A stretch of DNA of 64,000 nt from JAAURS01 sp044923475 (GCF_044923475.1 NZ_CP137338.1:124001-188000); one strand, 5' to 3'. Positions 41,155 to 50,920 are shown, counted from the first letter of the stretch. Notes: generated by a model from the sequence alone, not told the origin. Numbers and translations are program-made.

Positions 41155-42942
41155 TCATTTTTCGGCAATCTTGAGTTCGTGAATGTTCCAGAGCGCGCCG
41201 CCGAGAGGAGAGTATTTTATATTTTGGACGCGATCGCGCACCGCCGAAAAGGACAGCGGCGTAATCAGATAGAAAAAGGGCAGATACTCTTGCACGAGCT
41301 GCTGGGCTTCGCCATAGATGGCCTTGCGCTTGGTTTCATTGAGTTCTTGAGCGCCCTGGATGTAGAGATCGTTAATTTTTTGCTCCCAGTCCGCAATTTC
41401 TCTGCCGGGAAAGGGTGGTTCACCGGGACCAGGGCCTTGATTGAAGGAATGGAGTCCCCCATTCACCGCCCAAATATTAAAGCTTTGGTTGGGTTCGATG
41501 CCTCCGCCCGCAAAGCCCAGCAGCAAACAATCCCACTCTTTCGAGCGGCTCAGTTTATCCACTAAGGTATTAAAGGCCATGGGGTTGAAATCGACCTGAA
41601 TACCAAGCCTCGACAAGTCTTGCTTGAACTGAGCGCCGATCGCCTCCCGGATTTTGTTGCCTGCATTGGTAATCAGCGAAAACCGGACCCGATTTCCGTC
41701 GGAATCGACGAGCCGATCGTTGGCGTCATACTTAAACCCGGCCTCAGCTAAAAGGGCCTTGGCTTTGTCAATATCGTACTCGTAGGTTTTAAGTCCTGCT
41801 TTTGGAGATAAGTAGTAAGGACTTTGCACGGGGATGATGGAGTGCTGGAGATCGCCCAGCCCTTGATAAATGTTGTTGAGCATGTCGCGGCGGTTGGTGG
41901 CATAGGCGATCGCCTGCCGAAACTTGACGTTGTTAAACCACTTCGACTTAATCGGGTCTACAAAGGGTTTCCCCGATGCGTTGCGCCCCTTATTCAAGTT
42001 AAACGAGAGGTAGAGCGTTCGCAAAGAAGGTCCGCCATTATAGATTTTGAAGCCTCGCTGCTTTTCTTCGCGCTTGAGGAGAGCAAAGTAATCAGAGGTG
42101 ACATCATTGACATCAATACCGCCAGAACGGAACTGGAGCAAATCCGTATCGGTGTTCTCAACAACCTGAAGCGCAATCCGCTCGACATAGGGCTGCTGCT
42201 CCCCTCGATCGCCCCTGCGCCAGTAGTACGGGTTACGGCGCAATATGACCCGTTCGCCCACGCGGTAGCTTTCAATCTTGTAAGGACCTGCCACCACAAT
42301 ATTCGAGAGCGGCTGGGTATTCACGCCCCAAACCGAGAGAAAATGAGGCTTGCCATTGGAATCTTTCGTCCGAATCGACTTTTCTAGAATATGCTTCGGC
42401 AAAATTCCCGCCCCCGTGACCCGTAGAAACGGTGCAAAAGGTTCTGGAATTGAAAATTCGACGCGCCGTTCGTCGAGTTTTCGGACCGTTGGCAGCGCGC
42501 CCGTTTTGCCGATTTTCAACACATCTCGAAAGTCAGTGGGAATTTCTTTATTGAGAAACACGTCGTTGTAGGTAAAAACCACATCGTCCACGGTCAGCGG
42601 CTGACCGTCCGACCATTTAAGGTTGGGCTTGAGGGTATACACGACCTGCTTGCCGTCCGTCGAGATCGTCCAAGATTCAGCGAGAGCGGGTTCGATTTTG
42701 CCCGTCAAGCCGTTTTCGGAAATCAGCCCTTCGCCAATGAGGGGAAACACATCGCTCTGTTCCTGGCTCAAAACCGTATTAAAGGTTTTCGGATCGCTGA
42801 GGCTGCTGAGAACCAGTTGGGGTACCCGAGCTTGGGCAGACTTGAGCTGCCACTGGCACCCCGCAACAGCAACCACTAGCAAGCAACCCACCAGTCCCCA
42901 AACTATCCAACGGCGAACGGATAATAGAATGGCCTTCAGCAT
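41155..42942 (-). CDS. ABC-type peptide/nickel-type substrate-binding lipoprotein
   Basis: A 595-residue SBP_bac_5 (DppA/OppA/NikA) family protein. The signal peptide ends at the lipobox VAVAGC near residue 29. The family signature AESWTISTDGKQVVYTLKPNLKWSDGQPLTVDDVVFTYND occupies ~87-128, given here as one long region. Later VRFRQAIAYATNRRDML and YEYDIDKAKALLAEAGF are typical. Peptides are the usual ligand, but this cannot be fixed from sequence. The cognate permease and ATPase genes are not adjacent. Confidence 0.88.
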   Translation of the reverse strand: MLKAILLSVRRWIVWGLVGCLLVVAVAGCQWQLKSAQARVPQLVLSSLSDPKTFNTVLSQEQSDVFPLIGEGLISENGLTGKIEPALAESWTISTDGKQVVYTLKPNLKWSDGQPLTVDDVVFTYNDVFLNKEIPTDFRDVLKIGKTGALPTVRKLDERRVEFSIPEPFAPFLRVTGAGILPKHILEKSIRTKDSNGKPHFLSVWGVNTQPLSNIVVAGPYKIESYRVGERVILRRNPYYWRRGDRGEQQPYVERIALQVVENTDTDLLQFRSGGIDVNDVTSDYFALLKREEKQRGFKIYNGGPSLRTLYLSFNLNKGRNASGKPFVDPIKSKWFNNVKFRQAIAYATNRRDMLNNIYQGLGDLQHSIIPVQSPYYLSPKAGLKTYEYDIDKAKALLAEAGFKYDANDRLVDSDGNRVRFSLITNAGNKIREAIGAQFKQDLSRLGIQVDFNPMAFNTLVDKLSRSKEWDCLLLGFAGGGIEPNQSFNIWAVNGGLHSFNQGPGPGEPPFPGREIADWEQKINDLYIQGAQELNETKRKAIYGEAQQLVQEYLPFFYLITPLSFSAVRDRVQNIKYSPLGGALWNIHELKIAEK

Positions 42943-42992
42943 TGAAGTCTATTAGCTCGAGAATACAAACGCTGTAGTTAGCTTAAAGCACA

Positions 42993-43871
42993 ATGATAAC
43001 TTGGACCCCCCAACCGACCCAAGATGGCTCCTATACCTTTAGTTCGGCAGAATTTGGCGAAACCTTTCACAGCAGGCAGGGTGCTAAAACAGAGGCATTT
43101 CAAAAGTTTGTCGCCGCTACCGATCTCTGCCAAAAAGCAACGCAACCGACGCTCCGGTTGCTAGACATTTGCTACGGTCTGGGCTACAACACGGCAGCGG
43201 CGCTCGAGAGCATCTGGCGCGTCAATCCAAGCTGTCGGGTTGAGGTCTACGGGCTGGAGTTGGACGCAACGGTACCCGTTGGTGCGGCAATACCAGAAGT
43301 GCTGAACGGCTGGTCGAACGGGGTACAGGACGTCCTGCGGGACTTAGCCCGCACGCACACCTGTCAGCGAGAGAACCTGAGCGCTCATCTGCCGATCGGG
43401 GACGCCCGTCAAGGGATACAGCAACTCGTGCGACAGCGTTTTGAGGCGGATGCCATCTTCTTGGATCCGTTTTCACCCCGCCGCTGTCCTCAGCTTTGGA
43501 CCGTAGAGTTTCTAGGGATGGTTGCGAAGTGTTTGGCCGCTGACGGGAAGCTCTCCACCTATTCGCGCTCGGCAGCGGTGCGGACTGCACTCCTGGCAGC
43601 AGGACTCTGCATTGGGACGATTCCCCTCAGCCAAAGTCAGGGGTCGTCCCACGAATGGTCTCAAGGGACGGTAGCGGCATGGCGATCGCAGACGCTGTTC
43701 CCCCTGTCGCAGATGGAACGCGAACACCTCCAAACGCGCGCTGCCATCCCTTACCGCGACCCGAGTCTGAGCGACGGAGCCGCAGCGATCGCCGCCCGAC
43801 ACCAGCAAGAACAAGCGCAAACGCAGCTCGAATCCACCTCTAGCTGGCGCAGGCGCTGGGGCATTCGTTAA
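42993..43871 (+). CDS. mnmD: tRNA wobble-uridine methyltransferase MnmD-like
   Basis: A 292-residue protein resembling the methyltransferase half of E. coli MnmC. It begins TPQPTQDGSYTFSSAEFGETFHS, and RLLDICYGLGYNTAAALE is SAM-binding motif I. The diagnostic motif LDPFSPRRCPQLWTVEFL follows near residue 155, then LSTYSRSAAVRTALLAAGL. It would methylate nm5s2U34 to mnm5s2U in tRNA. There is no FAD oxidase half, so this is the stand-alone MnmD form. The Nif3-like gene follows after 26 bp and is probably co-transcribed. Confidence 0.87.
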   Translation: MITWTPQPTQDGSYTFSSAEFGETFHSRQGAKTEAFQKFVAATDLCQKATQPTLRLLDICYGLGYNTAAALESIWRVNPSCRVEVYGLELDATVPVGAAIPEVLNGWSNGVQDVLRDLARTHTCQRENLSAHLPIGDARQGIQQLVRQRFEADAIFLDPFSPRRCPQLWTVEFLGMVAKCLAADGKLSTYSRSAAVRTALLAAGLCIGTIPLSQSQGSSHEWSQGTVAAWRSQTLFPLSQMEREHLQTRAAIPYRDPSLSDGAAAIAARHQQEQAQTQLESTSSWRRRWGIR

Positions 43872-43897
43872 GCTCGCCCGCACGGTAAAATAACGCT

Positions 43898-44707
43898 ATG
43901 AAGATTTCCGAACTGATGCGCTGGTTTGAAGGCTGGGCGAACCCGGCTTGGCAAGAAAAGTGGGACAACTGCGGTTGGCAGATCGAGCCGGGAATTTTAG
44001 ACGAACCCGCGCGGGTTTTGGTCTGTCTGACGCCGACTTTAGCAGTCATGAAAGAGGCGATAGCGCTCTCTCACCAAGGCACGTCCGTTAACCTCATTTT
44101 TGCCCACCATCCCCTCATTTTCGGCCCCCTCAAGTCCGTCCGTAAGGGAGATGCCATTGGGGAGATGGTCAGGCTGGCGATCGCCCACAACATTGGGGTC
44201 TACAGCGCCCATACCAACTTCGACCAAGTTGCAGGCGGCACCGCCGATGTCCTCGCGCAACTGCTCGACCTTCAGCACCCCGAACCCGTGGAGCCAACGC
44301 AGAACGGCCTGGGGTACGGTCGAGTGGGCGACTTGCAGCCGGCATTATCCCTCCAACAGCTTTTAGAGCGCGTTCAAACCGCTCTCAACCCGCCAGATTT
44401 ACTGGTTTCGCCCCATGCAGACCGCCAGCAGACGATCGAACGGGTGGCCGTTCTAGGCGGTTCTGGGGCGAGCTACATCAGCGCGGTAAGCCAGACGGGC
44501 GCGCAAGCGTACCTCACCTCAGACTGCAAATTTCATCAGTTTCAAGAAAGCCGCGATCGCGACCTCATCCTGATCGATGCGGGTCATTACGCGACCGAAC
44601 GGCCTGCTTGCGCCCGATTGGTAGAACGGTTGCAGCAGGCGGGGGTGGAATGGGCGAAGCTGAGCGATCGCGATGAAGACTTTCGGCAGTTTGGGCGCGG
44701 GCTCTAA
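43898..44707 (+). CDS. Nif3-like dinuclear metal-centre protein
   Basis: A 269-residue NIF3/YbgI-family protein. Hallmarks are the N-terminal WEKWDNCGWQIE-like region (AWQEKWDNCGWQIEPG), FAHHPLIFGPLKSV with two metal-binding His, YSAHTNFDQVAGGTADVLA, VAVLGGSGASYI and, near the end, IDAGHYATERPAC. These proteins form hexameric toroids with two metals per active site. They have been annotated as GTP cyclohydrolase I type 2, but the function is not established. The order mnmD-nif3 is tight (26 bp). Confidence 0.93.
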   Translation: MKISELMRWFEGWANPAWQEKWDNCGWQIEPGILDEPARVLVCLTPTLAVMKEAIALSHQGTSVNLIFAHHPLIFGPLKSVRKGDAIGEMVRLAIAHNIGVYSAHTNFDQVAGGTADVLAQLLDLQHPEPVEPTQNGLGYGRVGDLQPALSLQQLLERVQTALNPPDLLVSPHADRQQTIERVAVLGGSGASYISAVSQTGAQAYLTSDCKFHQFQESRDRDLILIDAGHYATERPACARLVERLQQAGVEWAKLSDRDEDFRQFGRGL

Positions 44708-44801
44708 AGATTAACCTTAGGGAACGTTCGGGGCGATCGCCCCGGAAAATCTTGAAGAGGCCAGCAGGACCAGCCTCACCTCCGCACAAAAACCGATCGG
44801 T

Positions 44802-45239
44802 TTAGAGACCTAGATCGGACAGGATGTCCGTAGCGTGGGTTTCGGTATTGATACTGCTGTAGACGTGGGCGATCGCCCCTTGGGGGTTAATCACGTAGGT
44901 GACCCGCTTTGCATATCCGCCACCATCCACATCGTAGGACTGGATAATCGAGCGATTGGTATCGGCCAAAAGCGGAAAAGGCAGGTTAAACTTCTGCGTA
45001 AACTGCTGGTGCGACGCTTCATCATCGGCACTGACGCCTAAAACGACAATATCTTTACCTTGGTAAACCGTGTAGTTATCGCGAAAGCTACAGGCTTCTT
45101 TCGTGCAACCAGGCGTATCGTCCTTAGGATAGAAGTACAGAATCACCGTTTTACCCGAAAAATCCGATAGCGACACGGTATTGCCGTGGGTATCTTGGGC
45201 AGTAAACGCAGGTGCAGGGGTTCCCACTGCTAAAGCCAT
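44802..45239 (-). CDS. bcp: Thioredoxin-dependent peroxiredoxin (Bcp/PrxQ)
   Basis: A 145-residue peroxiredoxin of the PrxQ/Bcp group. The active-site block FYPKDDTPGCTKEACSFRD has the peroxidatic Cys (~46) and the resolving Cys five residues later, the 2-Cys arrangement typical of PrxQ. It reduces hydrogen peroxide and lipid hydroperoxides with thioredoxin. The ATG has AGGTG about seven bases upstream. It is a single gene, separated from the HD phosphodiesterase by a strong hairpin. Confidence 0.95.
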   Translation of the reverse strand: MALAVGTPAPAFTAQDTHGNTVSLSDFSGKTVILYFYPKDDTPGCTKEACSFRDNYTVYQGKDIVVLGVSADDEASHQQFTQKFNLPFPLLADTNRSIIQSYDVDGGGYAKRVTYVINPQGAIAHVYSSINTETHATDILSDLGL

Positions 45240-45287
45240 ATTTCACCTCATCCTTGACATAAAGTTTAGGCCCGAGACTAAAGAACG

Positions 45288-45326
45288 GTCTCGTCAAGCC
45301 TTCAACATTGTAAGGCTTGACGAGAC
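45288..45326. terminator. 15-bp perfect hairpin between pgpH and bcp
   Basis: GTCTCGTCAAGCCTT (45288-45302) is the exact reverse complement of AAGGCTTGACGAGAC (45312-45326), with a nine-base loop. It lies 20 bp beyond the stop codon of the 7TM-HD gene, in a position to terminate that transcript before bcp. The following T-run on the minus strand is poor (CGTTCTTT), so it may instead stabilise the 3' end. Confidence 0.7.
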
Positions 45327-45345
45327 AAGGTCGCGGTCGTGCAGC

Positions 45346-47676
45346 TCACGCCCCCCGCTGAGGAATTTGACGCGGCATGACAGGAACGGGCGGAGGATAG
45401 GCAATCCGCTCGTGATTGACCTGCTGCCAGACTTGGACAAAGATATTGGCTAAGCTTTCAAGGTCTTCGCGGCTCAGGCTGGCATCTACAAGTTGACCAT
45501 CTTCCCACCGGGTTTTAAAGATTTGCTTCACCGTGCGCAGGGCGACTTTAGGATCTTTTTGTTTCATCGCTCGCAAAGCCGCTTCGCAGGAGTCCGCCAG
45601 CATCACGATGCCCGTTTCCCGACTTTGAGGCGTTGGCCCCTCGTAGCGAAAGTCTCGCTCTTGAATCGCGATGGGTGGAGTGGACTGCTGAGCGTGCTGG
45701 CAAGCTTGATGGTAGAAGTAGGCGATGAGCATGGTGCCCTGGTGTTCTGGGATAAACGCCTGTACCGCTGAGGGAAGTCCTGCTTTACGGGCCATCACCA
45801 GCCCTTGCTCTACATGCTGGCGGATGAGATGGGCGCTCAACCAAGGATCGTCGAGATCGGTGTGCTTGTTGGGACAGCCAAATTGGTTTTCGATAAATGC
45901 TTGGGGGTCGTGCATTTTGCCAATGTCGTGGTACAGCGTCCCGGTTCTGACGAGCTCGACGTTACAATTGAGGGCGCGCGCGCCTGCCTCAGCCAGGGTG
46001 GTGACGAGTTGCGTGTGCTGAAACGTACCGGGCGCTTCTTCTGCCAGTTGCTTGAGGAGCGGTCGGTTGGGGTTGGCCAACTCCGCCAGGCGAATCGGCG
46101 TAATTAAATCGAATAGTTTTTCCAGGTACGGGCTCAGGCCCAAGGCAATAATGCACCAGCCCACGCCAATCAGTCCTTGCCGGAGCGCAGATAGAGTTAG
46201 GCTGTAGATCCCTGGATTGCTGGTGCTGCCTAGGAAGATCGCATAGGCAACAGCCTGCACGACCCCCAACACCAGCCCCACGCGCGCTAATTCTTCCCGC
46301 GATCGCACGTGTCCCGCCAGCAGACTGCCGACAAGGCTGCCGATGGCAATGGCCGCAAAGGTGGGCCAGACTGCAGATGGCAATCCCAGCGGCACTAAAA
46401 AGCCGAGCAGGACCACCACGATCGCCCCGATCGCCGATCCGTAAAAGCTGCCCAGGAGCAAGCCTACGGCTGGTAGCGGCGTATAGGTGACTTCCGTCAG
46501 GCCGATCAAGAGAGGCGCGCCGAGGGACAATAACAGCACCAAAGACGTATCTGCGGGAGACCAGCGCTGGTGGGACCAGCGCTGGTAATATCGCCCCTTC
46601 AGCCATGCAAACAAGCCTAGCGCGACGCCGACGGCAAGACCTGTCATCAGCAAACCGGGAACGTTCACGCGCCGCTGACTCAGCCCAAAACTATCCAAGA
46701 GCGCGAAACTAGCGGAGGTGATGGGCTGATTTTTGCGAACGATCTCCTCCCCTTTGCGAATAGAAACCTGAATGGGTTGAATTTGCTGCGCCGCTTGTTC
46801 TTGCTGGCGCAGGGTCTCTCCCGGCTCGATCGCGAGGTTAGACCGGAGGACCTTGGGCAAAAGCTGGATTGCGGCCTCGCGGTGGGGTGCGCTCCAGTCG
46901 TCCACTTGGGCGGCGACGGCTTTTTTGGTCACGTCGCCGAGCAGTCCGGGGGCAACGCCTTGAGCCAGCATCCGCCGCAAAACGACTCTGAGTTTTTTAT
47001 AAAATGTCTCCCATTCCCGATCGGGAAGGTCGAGGATCGGCTCGACTTGCAGCGTCACGAGCTGGGCGGCAACGGAACGCTTGGCGAGCTGGTAGCGTTC
47101 GTTAGCTTGGATGACGGTCTGGCGCATTCGCGCCCATTGAGGTGCGGTGAGGCCCGCTTTGCGATAAAACGCGCTGAGTTCGGTTGCGGACTGTCGCAGT
47201 TCCGGCGATGGCTCGATCTCGGCCAGGCGATCGCGGGATGTCACCGCTGCCAATAGGGCCTCTAGCTCTGAAAGGCTGAGCCGTCGCAGGATTTGCTGCG
47301 TCTGAATGGAAAGCGTTGCGGTGGGCAAAAATGGGAACGGTCCTGCCAGTTTGCGAATGGCCTGAGCCTGAATCATGAGGGTTGAGAGGTCATTCTCAAT
47401 GGTCTCGGTCAGGGGTTGGCTTAAGGTAAAAACATTCAGCGCTGTCTGGCGGGCCGCCTTGCGTGCGATTGCGGTTGCAATTTTATCCTCGACGATCGCC
47501 GTCCGAGGGGCATAAATCGTTTGGGGGGCGCGCGTGTTGACGGTCAACTGCGGTTCGTTGTAGAACCGATAGCCAATGGTGCCGGTGAGGGCCAGCAACG
47601 CCAACAGCGCCAACAAAGCAGACCGACGAAACGTAGGACCGCGACGAGTTTTGACAGATGGAGAACAAAACCCCAT
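45346..47676 (-). CDS. pgpH: 7TM-HD domain phosphohydrolase, PgpH-type c-di-AMP phosphodiesterase
   Basis: A 776-residue membrane protein. One helix near residues 20-36 leads into a ~260-residue extracytoplasmic 7TMR-HDED domain. Seven helices (7TM-7TMR_HD) follow between about 330 and 530, and a cytoplasmic HD domain follows from ~565 with TGTLYHDIGKMHDP (HD motif), IRQHVEQGL and IPEHQGT. This is the PgpH architecture; PgpH hydrolyses c-di-AMP. I start at ATG 47676 (MGFCSPSVKTRRG); a TTG 12 codons upstream at 47712 with AAGGGG ahead of it is a real alternative. Confidence 0.88.
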   Translation of the reverse strand: MGFCSPSVKTRRGPTFRRSALLALLALLALTGTIGYRFYNEPQLTVNTRAPQTIYAPRTAIVEDKIATAIARKAARQTALNVFTLSQPLTETIENDLSTLMIQAQAIRKLAGPFPFLPTATLSIQTQQILRRLSLSELEALLAAVTSRDRLAEIEPSPELRQSATELSAFYRKAGLTAPQWARMRQTVIQANERYQLAKRSVAAQLVTLQVEPILDLPDREWETFYKKLRVVLRRMLAQGVAPGLLGDVTKKAVAAQVDDWSAPHREAAIQLLPKVLRSNLAIEPGETLRQQEQAAQQIQPIQVSIRKGEEIVRKNQPITSASFALLDSFGLSQRRVNVPGLLMTGLAVGVALGLFAWLKGRYYQRWSHQRWSPADTSLVLLLSLGAPLLIGLTEVTYTPLPAVGLLLGSFYGSAIGAIVVVLLGFLVPLGLPSAVWPTFAAIAIGSLVGSLLAGHVRSREELARVGLVLGVVQAVAYAIFLGSTSNPGIYSLTLSALRQGLIGVGWCIIALGLSPYLEKLFDLITPIRLAELANPNRPLLKQLAEEAPGTFQHTQLVTTLAEAGARALNCNVELVRTGTLYHDIGKMHDPQAFIENQFGCPNKHTDLDDPWLSAHLIRQHVEQGLVMARKAGLPSAVQAFIPEHQGTMLIAYFYHQACQHAQQSTPPIAIQERDFRYEGPTPQSRETGIVMLADSCEAALRAMKQKDPKVALRTVKQIFKTRWEDGQLVDASLSREDLESLANIFVQVWQQVNHERIAYPPPVPVMPRQIPQRGA

Positions 47677-47902
47677 CCGCTCGCTCAAGGATCCGAGCTT
47701 CAGACCCTTCAAACGATGGAACCCCTTCGATAAAAAGGGAGATACGCGAACAGAGGCGCTACTGCCATCGGTACATCTCGATCGGTCGCCATTACAGTGG
47801 GAGTGGACTCGGAAATAAAGCTGCCAGGATCGGACTTGGATGATGAAGCGGATACAATCCTCACCTGAACCATTATACGAAACGAGGTCTCAATCGAGTG
47901 CG

Positions 47903-48766
47903 TTAGCGCGGACGAAGCTGTCCCGGCGGGGAAACCGCAACGACAGACCAGTCTCGATCTGGGCTGGGCGTATGGCAACCAGCCCACCGCGCCGCACAGA
48001 GGTTGCCTAACGTTTGCAATCCGTCTTCTAGGGGTGTGGCGACAGACCACTGCAGGGTCTTGAGGGTCCAGCGCCAGGGTGCGGGCAGGTTCGAAAAGCC
48101 GTTATGGAAGCCTGACAAGGCGGCCAAGAGAATTTGCAAATCGGGTTGATGGGGAAGGGCAAGGGCCGATCGCTGTAGGGTCAGGCGGAAATCTTCAGGG
48201 GCGCTGAGCAGCAGGTAGAGAACCTGCGCGATCGCGAAGTCTGGGTTCGCTTCGAGGGCGGAGCTGTCCCTCGAGATCTGCGGCGGGATACCACTGCGAT
48301 CGCTCAGTTGTCGGTACACCGCACCCAGTTGTTCGGCTAGGGCTGTTTCTTGCAGTCCGGGCGTTTGCAGGAGATAAGACAGTAAATATTCGGGCGGCTC
48401 GGCGCGCTGGAGCCATTCTAGGGTTCGAATGACAGCGAGGATGCGGCTTGCCGCTTGGGGCTGGACGTTGGCAGAGCGTTCCGACTCGGCGATCGCCGGA
48501 TACATGAAGGTCAACGGCAATACATTTAAGAGCGAATCTTGCCATCGGGTGCAGTGCCACAGGTCGGCGTCGATGTCTCCGGGACCCTTCAGCCAGCGCG
48601 CGGTCAGAAGGCAGAGGCGGTAAGTTCTCGGTAACGCTTCTCGCACCGTCAGATCTCTTTCGCCCGCAGGCGGGAGTTCGTCGAGTTGCCCTTTGGCATG
48701 CAATTCGCCTAGGGCAGCTCCGACCCATAGGCCCTGAAGTTTTAAGTGCAGCGGGTCTGCGTTCAT
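47903..48766 (-). CDS. Uncharacterised protein, possibly ADP-ribosylglycohydrolase-like, coupled to nagA
   Basis: A 287-residue, mostly helical soluble protein. The start MNADPLHLKLQGLWVGAALGE recalls the G-x-L-x-G-x-A-x-GDALG opening of ADP-ribosylglycohydrolases, but the metal-binding Asp/Thr motifs are not evident, so it may be a diverged or inactive member. I do not recognise a closer family. Its ATG overlaps the nagA stop codon as ATGA, with GGAG eight bases upstream, so translation is coupled to nagA. It may act with amino-sugar metabolism, but this is only contextual. Confidence 0.6.
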   Translation of the reverse strand: MNADPLHLKLQGLWVGAALGELHAKGQLDELPPAGERDLTVREALPRTYRLCLLTARWLKGPGDIDADLWHCTRWQDSLLNVLPLTFMYPAIAESERSANVQPQAASRILAVIRTLEWLQRAEPPEYLLSYLLQTPGLQETALAEQLGAVYRQLSDRSGIPPQISRDSSALEANPDFAIAQVLYLLLSAPEDFRLTLQRSALALPHQPDLQILLAALSGFHNGFSNLPAPWRWTLKTLQWSVATPLEDGLQTLGNLCAARWAGCHTPSPDRDWSVVAVSPPGQLRPR

Positions 48767-49971
48767 GGGGTCGCTCCTGCGATCGATCGCGTTGCCGAGA
48801 CAGGAAACGAGTCTCCCGTCCAGAGCCTTTGCCAGGTTAGTGTTTTGGAATCGGAAGCGAGCCGCCACCGCAGTAACTGACGCGCTGACTGCCCCACGCC
48901 AAGCCCCGGTAAGCCCAAGGCCTGTCGAGGCGTTTCGGTGGCCGAGGCGATCGCCGTTTCTGGGTCGCAAATGCCCCACTTCACGAGATTTTTGACGCCC
49001 TCTAGCAAAGGTAACGTCGTGCCCGACAGGGTTCCATCTGGCAGGCGCGCGGTCCCTCGGGTCACTTCAATCTGCCGGCTGTCCCACGGGTAGCGCCCAT
49101 CCGGCAATCCTAGGGGGGCAAGGGCATCGCTGACCAAGAACAGTTCTCCGGGATTGGTGGCGCGGATCAGCCATTGCAGCATCTGCGGTGCAACGTGCTG
49201 CCCGTCGGCGATCGCTCCGCACCATACCCCTGGCGCGAGGGCAGCGACCCCCAGCAGACCGGGCTCGCGATGGTGCAGGGATGGCATGGCGTTAAAGGCA
49301 TGGGTGACCATGGTGGCACCTCGGGCAAAGGCGGCTTGGGCTTGGGCGGCGGTGGCATTGGAGTGGCCCAGGCTGACGGTGATGTTTTGAGTGCGGAGAT
49401 AGGCGATCGCCTCCCCAGACTCATCCAGTTCTGGGGCTAAGGTCATCACTTTTACCCAAGGCGCGTAGGAGCCGAGCACCTGCTTCAGCCGCTCCAGAGT
49501 GAGGGGCTGAAGATACGCTTCGGGATGGGCACCGCGCTTCTGCGCGTTGAGAAAGGGACCTTCTAAGTGCGCGCCTAAAATTTGGGCGATCGGCTGGTGG
49601 CCTTGGGGCTTAAAGCAAGCGATGCAATCCAAAGCCCGATGAATGTTGCCAACAGCAGTGGTGACGATGGTAGGCAAAAAAGCGTCCACCCCTTGCGCCC
49701 ATAAAAAAGCAGCCACCTCCTCTAGCAGTAACGCTTTATCTGGCCCTAAATCTGGAAATGCTAGCCCTAAGGCTCCATTAATCTGAAGGTCTAAACCGCC
49801 TAGAGAGAGCCAATCTCCCGCAACATCAACGCTAGATTGCAAAACCGATCTTGCCCCATCCATCGGCATAATGGCGAGAATCTTCCCCAACTCATCTAGC
49901 GCGAGCTGCTGTCGCCCTTGATATCCGAGAAGGTGGGCATTGACAATCCAGTAGCAGAAAGATGATTTCAT
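48763..49971 (-). CDS. nagA: N-acetylglucosamine-6-phosphate deacetylase
   Basis: A 402-residue amidohydrolase-superfamily enzyme that deacetylates GlcNAc-6-phosphate, usually recycling cell-wall sugars. Landmarks are GGLDLQINGALG near the start, AHLEGPFLNAQKRGAHPEAY with the metal-binding Glu, VSLGHSNATAAQA (His), VTHAFNAMPSLHHREPG (His) and LVSDALAPLGLPDG (catalytic Asp). No nagB neighbour is seen. The longest reading begins at a TTG at 49980; ATG 49971 is preferred. The next gene overlaps its stop codon. Confidence 0.92.
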   Translation of the reverse strand: MKSSFCYWIVNAHLLGYQGRQQLALDELGKILAIMPMDGARSVLQSSVDVAGDWLSLGGLDLQINGALGLAFPDLGPDKALLLEEVAAFLWAQGVDAFLPTIVTTAVGNIHRALDCIACFKPQGHQPIAQILGAHLEGPFLNAQKRGAHPEAYLQPLTLERLKQVLGSYAPWVKVMTLAPELDESGEAIAYLRTQNITVSLGHSNATAAQAQAAFARGATMVTHAFNAMPSLHHREPGLLGVAALAPGVWCGAIADGQHVAPQMLQWLIRATNPGELFLVSDALAPLGLPDGRYPWDSRQIEVTRGTARLPDGTLSGTTLPLLEGVKNLVKWGICDPETAIASATETPRQALGLPGLGVGQSARQLLRWRLASDSKTLTWQRLWTGDSFPVSATRSIAGATP

Positions 49972-50188
49972 GGCAGCCAATACATCTTATTGCTACAAAA
50001 ATAATCATTAAATAAGTTCATTACATCCATCCAAAAGAAAAGTAAACGCGTTATTTTTTTTGCAATTTTAATTAAATCACTTCGCTATATTAAAAATTAA
50101 TTTCATACTCGCGATGCGCTCGAGTCTTTGCCTAAAATTCTTGATTTTGATATAGTTCGAGGAACTCCTGACCAGAACAATTTTAGGT

Positions 50189-50857
50189 ATGACCCAATCT
50201 AATCTATATCAGCCTGTTCTCCTTCGAATACTACATGGTGCTGCTGCAATATTAACCGTTCTAGCCTTAATTTCAGGTTTTTGGGTTTATAACACCTACG
50301 ACAAGCGCTGGGGAAGTATTGCCTTACCCGCGCTGGCTGACATTCAAGGCATTCATGGCACCATTGCTCTAACCTTCCTATTGTTTCTACCCGTCTTTGC
50401 CTTATACAGCTTTCATCTGGGCGCTCGTCGTTTAGTTCGAGACGGATCTTTCAGTCAATTAAAACAGTTTGGCAAGCCCATTTGGTGGACTTCATTACAT
50501 CGCCTTGCCAATACGTTAATGTTACTTGCAGTAACGCTTGCTGCGATTACTGGCCGAATGATGAAAGAAGAGTGGCTCCCTGCTGGAGAGATCTATCGAC
50601 AATGGTATCTAGCCCATCTACTTGCATGGGTCGGCGTGTTTGTTAGTCTTGCAATACACCTACTCATTGGCGCGAAGGTCGGCGGAACGCCACTCCTCCT
50701 CTCGATGTTCGATTGGAAAATACGCCAAGGGGATCGCCCCCAATCTTGGCTTCAAGGAATCCAGTTTAAACATTCCGATTCAATCTTGAAAGCGATCGAA
50801 GGAATTGTCATGGTCGGTATCATCTTAGCCTTCATCCTACCCGTTTTTAATCCCTAA
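50189..50857 (+). CDS. Cytochrome b561-like membrane protein
   Basis: A 222-residue membrane protein with four or five helices. Candidate haem-ligand histidines lie within or at the ends of helices: RILHGAAAILTV, GIHGTIALTF, LHRLANTLML and LAIHLLIG. This resembles the Ni/Fe-hydrogenase b-type/cytochrome b561 fold (PF01292). It would carry electrons across the membrane between haems, but no partner dehydrogenase or hydrogenase gene adjoins. The start is ATG 50189. The divergent neighbour is nagA. Confidence 0.75.
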   Translation: MTQSNLYQPVLLRILHGAAAILTVLALISGFWVYNTYDKRWGSIALPALADIQGIHGTIALTFLLFLPVFALYSFHLGARRLVRDGSFSQLKQFGKPIWWTSLHRLANTLMLLAVTLAAITGRMMKEEWLPAGEIYRQWYLAHLLAWVGVFVSLAIHLLIGAKVGGTPLLLSMFDWKIRQGDRPQSWLQGIQFKHSDSILKAIEGIVMVGIILAFILPVFNP

Positions 50858-50920
50858 AATGCGGCAAATAGCGGGAGGTTAGGCGAAGCGCGAGCGCAAT
50901 CCAACATTTCGCGCTTGAGG

